Assembly: GCA_036768485.1 (NCBI GenBank)
Contig: JAVLUZ010000340.1
Coordinates: forward strand, 5,515,886-5,579,885
DNA length: 64,000 nt
Reading direction: 5' to 3'
Source of the DNA: Mermis nigrescens
Taxonomy: Eukaryota > Nematoda > Enoplea > Mermithida > Mermithidae
The notes under the pieces were generated by a model, which saw nothing but the letters and a program-made list of their open reading frames with translations, was not told where the DNA came from and searched no databases. This document shows, one piece after another, positions 1-10,100 of the stretch (positions are counted from its first letter, which is position 1; each line of letters starts with the position of its first letter). Position numbers and translations under genes: made by a program.

Positions 1-446
1 ACTTTATAAATTAACTTTTTCACCTGGGGGATTCGATCTTTTTTCTACTGAAACGTTCTCCAACTCGGCACTAACTGCGTTGTTCGAAAAACTTTTTCAC
101 TCGGGCTGAAAGAACTCGTTTTCTAAATTAGATTTTTCAGCTGCTGAGTTCAATCATTTCTACGCTTGGCGTTTTTCAGCTCTGTATGCGGGTGCAAAAC
201 AATAAAAATTTCAACGATTTCGAATTTTGCTTAGTAAAGCCCGTGCGTTCATTATTTAACAATACCTAATAAAGCCTCGAAGCAGTTTTATTCCACAAAA
301 ATCATATTATCTGCTCTTTAATATATATTTCGCTTTCTAATCACGCTACTTGTGTAGAATTTGTTAATTTTCGTACCTGTACACACTTATAAAAAGACTT
401 TTCAAATAAGGCTGCTTGTTTTTAAAAAAACATTATCATTTTGCAG
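1..446. other. Unassigned AT-rich sequence ending in a splice acceptor
   Basis: No coding or repeat structure was recognised here. The last bases, TTATCATTTTGCAG (433-446), read as a plausible 3' splice acceptor directly before the ATG of the following ORF. The stretch is therefore more likely intron or 5' flank of that gene than intergenic DNA. Confidence 0.3.
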
Positions 447-935
447 ATGAATCAAACCGCGCTCGACAATCTTGGATTATTTTTACACCATTTTCGTTTA
501 AACGGTCACCACAATTCCATTAACGATTATCATTTAAAAAGTTTATATGCTAATTTTTTCCATGATATCATTGACTTTGACACGAAAACACAATTGATCA
601 ATTTATCATCCGTTTCCAACAATCAATACAGAGACTACTTTGACTCGTACATATGGAACCTAATAATGAACACCAATATTCCTATTTATTTCTCTTTAAC
701 CGTGTTATTTAACTCTTTATCTTTGGTTGGTAAACAATTTTGGGGCGGGATAAATGCCGAAGACGCTACGCACCTCGGCGACCCAAACAACTTTATTACC
801 GTAAACACGTTGCCAATAATTCTACCCGTCATGCCGGAAGTTCGCCGCGTCAGCAACAATGACTATTCTGACACGAGCTCCGATGATATCGACTGGTCGG
901 ATCGCGGTTTCTGGCTGGGGTCCGGCGAATGTTAA
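447..935 (+). CDS. Orphan ORF, possibly the terminal exon of an unknown protein
   Basis: This open frame of 162 residues starts at an ATG placed immediately after a good acceptor (TTTTGCAG at 439-446). It is either a complete small protein whose 5' UTR intron ends here, or the last exon of a longer one. The product is rich in Asn and Asp, has a hydrophobic stretch around residues 70-90 and an acidic Ser/Asp-rich tail near residues 138-152 (DYSDTSSDDIDWSD). No family was recognised. Base composition is more balanced than the flanks and the frame is long for such AT-rich DNA, which favours real coding. A degenerate gag-like fragment is an alternative. The downstream stop is TAA, followed by AT-rich sequence. 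Confidence 0.45.
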   Translation: MNQTALDNLGLFLHHFRLNGHHNSINDYHLKSLYANFFHDIIDFDTKTQLINLSSVSNNQYRDYFDSYIWNLIMNTNIPIYFSLTVLFNSLSLVGKQFWGGINAEDATHLGDPNNFITVNTLPIILPVMPEVRRVSNNDYSDTSSDDIDWSDRGFWLGSGEC

Positions 936-1319
936 TCGCCAAATTATGTATTTATAATAATTTAAAAAACTGCTGTTCGTTTGTCACTCTGTAGTGCTAT
1001 TATTTATTAGTCGGGCGTTAAAAATCTATATAGCTACTTGGCGAGTTGTTGTATCAATACATCGAGTGAATTAACAAATTATTGTAGATTATTACCTAAT
1101 TAAATCTTTGTATTATGCCACATACAAAATTGCACATAGGTACATACCAAAGCACATTTAGGTGTAAGAAGGACTTGTGCGTAAGTATGTGCACTCTCGA
1201 AAATTATAATCTTAAGCTTATCGTATTAACCGAGAAAATGCTATGTACTTGAAGGGGGTGACGTCACATGAATGATGCTATGAGCTTAATTGAATATTAC
1301 ACATCCTGCTTAATACACC
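936..1319. other. Unassigned intergenic sequence
   Basis: AT-rich, with short repeats of the GTACATAC type. No ORF, RNA gene or element end could be supported. Confidence 0.3.
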
Positions 1320-2535
1320 CCCTGGGCGCTGGTCTGAATCGCAGCTAAAAAGCCCTGCTTATAAAGCGGGCGCTTAAAGTGCAGGTGCACTATGACGTGC
1401 TGTGTTCCAGACTGCGTGCCAGAGGGCTGGGCGTTACTACTTTCAGCCAATCCAGAGTGAACTGATCTGCACATGTCATATAAAAAACGCCATGTGACAG
1501 GCCAGAGGAGTGAAACCTTGGAGGGGTCTTGCTAGTGCTTGCGACCTGATCCAAGGCTGTAGTTAAGACAGCAGTGAGTGTATCAAGCTTATCAGCTGGG
1601 ATGCCGCCTTTGCTGCTGAAGTCGACAATACCAACTTTCAGTGATTCCTCAACAGCTGCTTTATAACTAGAAGGTCTTTTGGACCTTTTAGCTGGCTGTG
1701 TCAGGCTAGTGGGCGTGTCATCCTTAGGATGTCGCCGCTTCGCCTGTTTGTTAGGCTTAGGAGTTGGGTGTGCAACAGCAATTGCTTGCTGTGCTCCCCC
1801 ACTACTAATTGCCCTAGATTTGGAGGGAGCTGGGTCCTCCTGAGCAGTATTCTGCCCATTGCCCCTGCTCGAGTCAGAACCTGTAACTTTGGGCAGGTTA
1901 GTGCCAGATCCCTGGAGGGCTCTGGCAGCACGAGCCTGCTTACGAAGTTTTCGTTTCTGGGCCCCACTAAGTTGCTTGCGCAAATTTATGGAGCCCAGTT
2001 TCTCCGAAAGGCTCTCCAAGGGAGTCCCTTTCGCAAGTGTTCCAGTAGCATTGCCCTCAACTGCCACCTGGTTCCCTATGGCAACTGAGGAGCCACAAGT
2101 AGCTTGACCACCAGTGATGCCCTGTGACAACACACCACTAGTTGGGCTCCAAGTAGCATGACCGCCAGCATTGCCTTGCAACGACACAGTGCTGGCTGGG
2201 TCTCCGGAGATTTTAGAACCCTCGTCTGCCGGATACTGAGGGCCGGTCTCTGATAACTCCATGGTCATAGAACGGTGAGTTGGTTCATGGCTGACAAACT
2301 CAGCAAGTTGACAGTTAGGGTCCCAGCAGGGCCCCTAGTGATCCCTTAATGGGCTCACCCTGCCAACTTCTAACGGCCACCAACCGCCAGACATGCCCAG
2401 TAGCCACTCAAGCCCTGGGGAGCAGCTCTTGGTCTGGCCCCTCAGTTAGCTTCATTGGGGCACGCAAACCCCTCCACTGCGTTAAAGTGGCTGCTCATTG
2501 GAGGGTTCTCACCTTCGGAATGCATTTTTGAGACA
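1320..2535 (-). mobile_element. GC-rich non-LTR retroelement fragment (5' part with ORF1)
   Basis: This block is clearly richer in G+C than everything around it, and it encloses the ORF1-like frame at 1390-2268 on the minus strand. The 2270-2530 part would be the 5' UTR. No reverse transcriptase follows downstream on the same strand, so the copy is either truncated or a non-autonomous ORF1-only derivative. Ends and target-site duplication could not be fixed. Confidence 0.5.
1390..2268 (-). pseudogene. ORF1-like protein of a non-LTR retrotransposon (DUF4780-type C-terminus)
   Basis: The frame of 292 residues starts at ATG 2268. The first ~100 residues are low-complexity Gly/Thr/Ser. A basic stretch follows (QKRKLRKQARAARAL, about 103-117), then another (KQAKRRHPKDD and KRSKRPSSYKAAVEE, about 172-210). 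The C-terminal part (about 208-275) resembles the arthropod retroelement ORF1 domain known as DUF4780: a KVGIVDF strand, then helices, then PPRF and ending in CADQFTLDWLKVV. In that family a Trp-containing segment normally follows the DWL motif. Here the frame instead runs into an unrelated tail and stops, and a Trp-containing continuation (LWHAVWNTA) is readable in another frame, so a frameshift near 1425-1440 is likely. The protein would bind RNA for retrotransposition. The assignment is from remembered family features, not a search. Confidence 0.55.
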
Positions 2536-2933
2536 TTAAAAGATTTCATTTTCAAAGTTCAAGTATGACACAATTATAATTGATCCATGCAAATCACTTT
2601 TCATGCCCAAACTTGCCCCAGCAGATTATCAGTCAAAAGAAATCATGAACGCGTTAGAAAAAATTTTATGCTGTTTTACAAAAAATGTATCAATGATCAT
2701 ATTAGATGCACGCTTCATCAGCTCCGAAAATGCATTATAGAAGATTGTGAAATTGGAATTATAAAATGGCCAAAACAAAATTTTTTCATGATTTTCCTGA
2801 GGTAAACTATCTCAGCGAACGTGATTGGACGAGGTTGCCCATGACCCAGCCAATTTCGCCCTTGCTCAGGCTCCAGCAGCTCTGAATGCTCAGCTGAATA
2901 GTAACTCACTCGCATAATCCTTTGAGAAGAGTT
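2536..2933. other. Unassigned sequence
   Basis: No gene or element end could be supported. Short frames here overlap on both strands and have no recognisable product. Confidence 0.25.
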
Positions 2934-3054
2934 CGGTTTCAATATGTTGCTTGAGCTAGGCTTAAACCTGGCACAAACCTGGCCACGTATGTTTAAACAT
3001 CGAAGTCAGGTTTAATCCTGGCTTAAGCCTAAATGTATTGAAACCGGGCCCTGG
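2934..3054. repeat. Short inverted-repeat element, CCGGTTTCAATA family
   Basis: The left end CGGTTTCAATATG and the right end, read in reverse as CCAGGGCCCGGTTTCAATAC, are inverted copies. Both are followed inwards by a similar GGCTTAA-containing stretch. The same terminal sequence bounds the larger element at 12645-14214, so this is probably a small non-autonomous relative. Confidence 0.5.
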
Positions 3055-3749
3055 AATATAAAATGATTAGCTTGAACTGAGATAAGTTCCACCTATGTAC
3101 ATGCACAATAACCGATCTGAGGTTAGCTAGTCTGCAAGCAGTGCTTTACTGAGCTAAAATACCTTATTCTCATCTTTCTGTCACTGCTTCATTTTTGCAA
3201 AGTTTTTATTTATCGTGTACTTCTGATTGATTTTGCATTATTTTCCCCGAAAAACTTTCTTTTATCCCTCGGGGTTTCGAACCCCTGTGCATAGTTTAGA
3301 TTTCCATTTCTCAGAAGATGGCGCACAAGCATGACATAAATAGAGGATGATCTGATCTACCTACCTCGTAGGAAATCTACTAACCTATTCATATGAAAGG
3401 CGTGAAACGAACGAAATCCTCAAGCAGTCGCTTTTTATTTACTGTTAGCAAAGTCAGAACGAGTGCATGTTCTAAATTCGAAGCATTAAAAATATATGCG
3501 ACGTATAGTCTATTTCACGAAACCTTGTGCATGGAAATCAGTTCAGCGCATATGCGAGTCGCTACAAAAGTGGGTTCTAGGCAGCCTATGGTAATGCAAT
3601 TTTGCTTATCAATTACTATGCACGGTTTGCTTAAGTTTAAACTGCTTTTGTAATTGACTTGTATTGACTTAAAAATTGTGATCCAGGCACAAGATTGCAC
3701 GAAATAGATTATATTATTAATAAGTACAAAGGTGTACATAGGTAATATG
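3055..3749. other. Unassigned 3' flank of the transporter gene
   Basis: Mostly AT-rich, and the likely 3' UTR or downstream flank of the minus-strand transporter. Around 3264-3287 there is a tRNA T-arm-like sequence on the minus strand (GGGGTTCGAAACCCC), but no complete cloverleaf was found. Confidence 0.3.
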
Positions 3750-4014
3750 CATAGGTGGACAGCACCAAAATTCTGAGGGTGCAAGATTGTTTACAGGTCA
3801 AAAAACGGTCTTAAAATGATGGTATGGCGGAAAAACACCATTTTTCAACGTTTCTCATCGAGCAACATCCATTAGCATAAAAAATCGCAAAAAAACGAAA
3901 AAAATTTCAAAAATTAAAGTCGGGGGAGGGTATTTTTGTTTTTTGGGGGGGGGGATATTCGGCCTTCTAGGGGTTTCATACCCCCAACCTCCCCCATCCC
4001 CACGCCCACGTGTG
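3750..4014. mobile_element. hAT-like MITE, family C (TIR CATAcgTGGGCAGCA)
   Basis: Starts CATAGGTGGACAGCACCAA and ends CCCACGCCCACGTGTG, typical of a short family seen at least eight times in this window. Flanks GTAATATG and GTGGTACG agree at 5 of 8 positions, and all differences are transitions. It lies 62 bp beyond the transporter stop codon, so it may be transcribed in the 3' UTR. Confidence 0.6.
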
Positions 4015-4075
4015 GTGGTACGTTAACACCAAGTTGTGTTGCTAGCTTGATTTAAGTTAGCTATTTTGCGGATTA

Positions 4076-4196
4076 TTATGAAACTGAACTTGAATCTTGA
4101 TCCCCAGATTTTTCTAAGAATTTAGCACATAAGCGCTGCACGACTGCGGTTCCTAAACTATCGCCATGCACATTGACGACTGTTCGGAATCGATCA
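4076..4196 (-). CDS. Eaat: Eaat exon 9 (residues 450-489, TM8 end and C-terminus)
   Basis: The acceptor CTTTTTAG at 4204-4197 gives [20 protein letters not shown], which holds the substrate- and sodium-binding residues of TM8, then a short Ser-rich tail and TAA at 4078-4076. Length 121 bp. Confidence 0.94.
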
Positions 4197-7100
4197 CTAA
4201 AAAGAGCAACCGAATGAAATGATACAGAAAATCAAAGATTAAAAACCTAAAAAATTCTTCGCTTACAGAAACCAATCTACCGGAATGATTAAGATGAAGT
4301 AGCTACTGGGCAGCCCGACTGCAATAAGCACCATTATCATAGTCACGAGCCCAGCTTGAGGAATGCCAGCCGCACCAATGCTAGCCAATGTTGCTGTCAA
4401 ACTAAAATGTAAATATTAAATAAACCGCGACTTAATTTGACTGAGCTCAGTTCATGGCCTCAGGATTATAAAATGGCAGGGCCGCCTGTCCCAAAATATA
4501 TGTACACACAAGGACATACAATTGATAAAAAATTATTATGTGGAGGTATACTGGGCATTTTTGATCTTTTGGCCATCATTGGTACAAACTATAATACAAT
4601 AATGACACTTACCAACTTTCAGAGCAACCTGAGCCTTATTTTTATGCAATAAATAGTTTGTGTACGCGTCGGATATTTTTGTGTATTACAAGATTTCTAG
4701 GGAGAAAACTTTCTTTTTATTATTTTTTATCACACTCTGAAGTTTCAAATTTTGCGCTTCGCGTCAATTTTAGAATGACTTGGTGCTTCGCTCCAAAGCA
4801 AGGAATGGATTGGTTTGAGTCATCCTTAGCAGCCTCCAACCGACTTTCACCGGCGCTTCGCGCTGGATCTTTTCACGCTTTCCGTCACACCTCGACTGTA
4901 ACACTTTCCAAAAAAATTTCCCTTAATTTTTCGAAACACATCTCTGTACTACTACAAAGAATATATAAATACGTTCATATGAAGGTATGTAGTATGTATC
5001 ACCCCCAGAATGCCAACCATCCAATGAATATTATTTTTTGGTGATTTTGCTTCGATCAGCAGACTTGGCTGCTGCCCATATCCTTCACTCCTCCAAGAAC
5101 CACGCTAAATAATTGGCGCACTTGCAAAAAAAGTTTACCTCACTAATATAATATCTCCTGCTGACATTGTTCTGCCTAGCACTTGTGCTATGTATATAGC
5201 GGCTACTGCTTCATACAAAGCAGTTCCGTCCATGTTGATCGTTGAGCCCAACGGAAGTACAAAACGGGACACCCGCGTATCAATGCCATTATTCACTTCA
5301 CAGCATTTTATAGTAACTGGTAAAGTTGCTGAACTGCACCAAAAGTTGTTAGTTATATATAAGAAGTTTAAAAAAATTGCATATAGTTATAAACACATAT
5401 GGGCGTGGGGGGTCTGGGGGAAGTCTACATCCTCCCTCGCAGAAGTTTAAAAACCCCGCACAGATTACTATTAGACCCTCCCACAAAATTATATTTTTAG
5501 TAACATTTTAGGCAATATTTGGCGATTTTTGGGGATTTCAGCCCCCACCCAGATTTTCTTGCAGCTCATGTATGGTTATATCGCGTCAAAATGCGATGGT
5601 TGCTGTTTTAACATATGGTAAATATTTGTCAGCTGAAGGTGAGCTAATGTAAAGAAGAGGCAATCGTCATACATGGCCGAAATATAAATAATGTCTCTTA
5701 TATAGCAATTATTTGGTTCGAATATAAGATTTTTAAAATCCTTTGACATTTTTTGATTTTAATTTCTAATGGACTAGAGAAATTTTTGCGTTCAGTTAAG
5801 GAAATCTTAGTAAAATTTACCACAAAATGATTAAAACAATCCCTTAGATTGAATACACCATTTTTAGCGCATATTTTTTGTTTTGAAAAAGTTTGAATGA
5901 ACATCCAAAGTACACATATCCGAAGGTTTTTGCTTAAAGTTACTTCAGATTTAATTAAGTCAGCTTTAGAGATTTTAAAATATTTTCCGGATTTTTAATC
6001 GTTTTCGTAAATCTGCTGTCGATTAATTTTAACCTTGCGCTCCCTAGTATCCGTAGTTGCTTAGTTTTTAATTTAAAAGTGAACGACTCTATCTTAGGTA
6101 GCGCGTTAGCGCGTACCTATAATATACTTGGGTACCCCTAACACCTGTGCACCCCCTACAGCTATAACGGGACACTTCTGGAAGGTGCGCTTTCTTTAAA
6201 AGAAAGATAATAAAAAAATTCGCTGCCATTTTGTTTTTCTTGAAACTCAAAACTGACTGTGCAAAGAAGGTGTAAAGTTTTTGTGTAACGTTATAACATA
6301 AGACAAATTTTGGGACCTATTTATCACGGCATGTGGACAACTGAGTATTGATGACTCGAACAACTGAACAGCATAGGATTATAGAGAGATGAATTTTACA
6401 GATGCCCATTCTTTGTTTTTTTGAATATCGCATTAGTTCTCGAATGGCAGTGTAAAGAGTGCGAAAATCTGGGGGTGAAAAAGCACTTTTTGGTCGAGTT
6501 TTCAACCTGCTTATGTCTGATACTAACACCGGTTATGAGTTTTTTAAATGTTTTCTGACATAAATGTAGAGCGGATCAAGGGCTACATTCTGCATATAAG
6601 CAAAGTCTTCTACGCTCTATGGTGAGTTAGATCCTGGGGTTTAAAGTTTACACTCTAGTGGATGGTGTAAAAAACGGATTTTAACTAAGATTTCTCTGCC
6701 AAATTTTTCCGCTCATGAGTCAGGGTAAATTGAATACAGCAGTGATGAAGTGCCTCTCAGGGGCTACACATCGCAGCGAACCGCATTTAAAAAAACGCAA
6801 TATTGAGTTATTTATGGGGGTGTAAAGTTCGAAATCAGAGGTAAAAAATGGGCGAAAAAACACGTTTTTTTCCGAATTTTGATTAATAAATCATACCAAA
6901 TAATTTTTGCAAGAGAATTTTGGCACACAGGAATATACTACGATTTAAAAGCTTTAAATTGTACCGAACCAAATTTCTTTAAACTCAATGGGGAGTTCAG
7001 TACGGGATTTTAAAGTTTACAGTGTTCTAAATACGTCCAATAGAATAAAAATAAAGTGCTTTATATCGGGTGCATGTCAAAGCAAATTGTCTATACATTA

Positions 7101-10100
7101 ATATTTAGCGAGTGTAAAGTCAAAAATTTGGTGTTTAAAATGCGCTTCTGTCTTGTTTTTTCAGCCTGCTTCTCCGGTTATGAGTCAGGGACATGATTAT
7201 CAAGTCTAGAAATGGACCAGGAACCAAATTTGATGTGCCAGTCTGGCGCATATGTTTACACTCTACAGTGTTGTAAAGTGGTTTACACCTATTGTTAGTT
7301 TGCCCATAGAACATTATGGAGACTTAATTTTTTTCATAAATATTAATCGTAATATCGGAACAATATCAAAATTACGAATCTGACTAAAATCTTCTTTACA
7401 CTAGGTGTTTACATGAAGTTTACACTACATATGTATTTATCTTCGTTTTTGAGCATTCCAGAAACCTAATTTTTTCCTGGAGTCTAGAAACTTTCAAAGA
7501 ATCAAATGTGAGACGTCACATAGGCGCGTTTGTTTACATCCAACAGTGATGTAAAGTAGTTTACACTCATTGTTTATTTGTCCTCAGACCATTGTAGACA
7601 TGCGATTTTTTCATAAATGTTGGTAATAATATCCGAGTAATATCAGATTTACAAATCGGAATGAAATCCTCTTTACACTAGGTGGTTGTGTAAAGTTTAC
7701 ACTGCATGTTAGCCTTTGTTCTAGAGCATTGTGTTAATGATGACGCATTTAATGGTCTTCAGAGTCTATTGTCTGTCTGTTTAAATTATCGTATTGCGTT
7801 CGCTTACCATAAAGGAACCTAAAAACATTGGGGTCTGTCTCCAATGTAATGCCTTGAAGGCACTATGTTTTCAGCATTTAATTTCGACTTCATAATGTTA
7901 AATCACGAAAAAATTGGGTAATTCGTTGTAACTTTCCTCGTTTCTAGATAAATTCATGTAAATCATGGATTTTTATGGATAAAATGAAAGCATTGTACAT
8001 ACATATGCCCTAGTCGGGAAAGAAGCGGCGGAAAAATTTTTAGATTTACGTTATATACCCTTGTGTACGTACATGGGCAGCAACGAAATCCTGGAGAGCA
8101 TAGGTGGGTGGCTCCAAAGTTCTGCGGGGATGCGAAATTTTTTAAAATTCAAATCCTTGGCCTTGAAAATGGTGCTAAGGCGAAAAAAACCATTTTTGAA
8201 TGTTTTTCGTCGAGCTCTATCGATTTGTATCATTGAAACCCGGAAAAGCAAAAATTTCTTAAACATTGAATTCTGGAGGTAATGTTGGGCATTTTGCCTT
8301 CTGGGTGTGGTTACCACACATGGGCGGAGGGGTCTAGCTGGACCCCCCAAGAATGCTATTTTTAGGCATTTTTGGACCTATTTTTAGCGAATTTGCCCCG
8401 TCGGACCTTCCCCCAGAATTTTGTCGCTGCCTATGTATATGGTGGTAACCTTTCAAAACCTCACGCCCAGGTCACTCTTTTTAGATACATTCAAGTAGGT
8501 ACATTATAAATTTCTATGGATCTAAGAATGAAAGCATTATACGAATGCAGGTACATGCCCTAGTCGGGAAGGAAGCGGTAGAAAAATTTCGAGATTTACG
8601 TGCCCTAGTCGGGAAGGAAGCGGTGGAAAAATTTTCAAATTTACGTTATAAACTCTTGAGTACGAATGTACGTGGGGAACAACGAAATCCTGGGGAGCAT
8701 AGATGGATGGCTCCAGTTCTGCGGGGCGAAGCTCTGGTCATTGCCCAGGAATAGGGGGTAACCCTTTTTATATAGGTACATGTATAAAAATCAAGTTTGA
8801 GACGTCAATTAGGTGCGTTTGTTTACGCTCAACAGTGGTGTAAAGTACTTTACACCTAATGTTTATTTGTCCTCAGACCATTGTAGAGACATAATTTTTT
8901 CATAAATTATGATCATAATATCCGAGTAATATCAGATTTACAAATCCGACTAGAATCCTCTTTACACTCGGTGGTTTTGTAAAGTTTACACTGCTAATTA
9001 ATCTTCGTTCTAGAGCTTTGCGAAAACCTGAATTTTTTGCCGAAATCTGAAAATTTACATGGAATCAAATAAGGGCCGTCAGCTCAGCGCGTTCGTTTAC
9101 ACTCAACAGTGATGTAAAATGCTTTACATCTGTGTCTATTTGTCCTTAAACCGTTATGGAGACGTAATTTTTTCATGAATGTTGATCGTAATATCCGAGT
9201 AATATCGAATTTACAGATCCGACTAAAATCTTCTTTACACCTGTTGCTAGTGTAAATTTTACACTATATAATAAGCTCCATTCTAGAGCCTCACGGTAAC
9301 TTATTTTTCTCTAAAGTCGTAAAATATATATGGAATCAGATGTGATACGTTTGCTAGGGGCGCATGAAGAGTAGTGTAAAGTGATTAACACCTAATGTCG
9401 ATTTGTTCTTAGAACATTATAGAGGTTTCATTTCTTAGTAAATGCTAATCGTTATATCAGAGCAATATCGAAATTATTAATCCCACTAAAATTCTTTACA
9501 CTCTTGTGTAAAGTTTAAAATGTAAATTAAGTTTAGCTCTAGAAAGTTTTGGAAGCATATTTCTTTACAGGATGTTCTACGTAACATAAGAATTACTAAT
9601 CAGAATGTTTGTTTCTTCTACAACTAGTAGCTTTGTAAAATTTAAACCAATAAATTATTAGAAGAACCGCACAGTAAATGGAATCTAGTATTGTATTTCC
9701 AAATCTTGCTAATTAAAAGTAGGATACTAGCAAAGAAAAATGCTCCGATGGAACAAAAAAGGGGAATATACTCGGGATTGTGAATTATCGAGGTTGTAAA
9801 AGGAGGGGACTAGGAATAATCTCCCTATGTTATATGCCAAAAATCGCAAAATATGTTAAAAACCAGACTTTCTCCATACAATGCAAAAAATCGAAGTATA
9901 TTCTGCGGCCTTTGAAAAATGTAAAAGTTTAGTAAACAATTGTTGTAGACATGTGTAAAAGAGTATCTACATAAGGTCTGTTGCACGTCAGCTTCCGTGT
10001 TTCCTACTGCTTTGAACCAACAATATCATCGATTGTCTTGAATGCATCGATATGTACTATTTCATTCAATTCGCTTAGCTACTGCATTGCTAATTCGCTG

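Noticed and set aside
1729..2107. Plus-strand ORFs over the ORF1 region
   Set aside because: They are antisense shadows of the minus-strand ORF1-like frame in GC-rich DNA.
6096..6118. Hairpin end of element X as a Helitron 3' terminus
   Set aside because: Copies 1 and 2 continue CTGT rather than CTRR after the hairpin, no TC-start or A/T target was defined, and no Rep/helicase ORF exists.
6640..9660. The TGTAAAG array as a CRISPR array
   Set aside because: This is a eukaryotic genome. The units are long and diverged throughout, with no constant repeat and unique spacer pattern.
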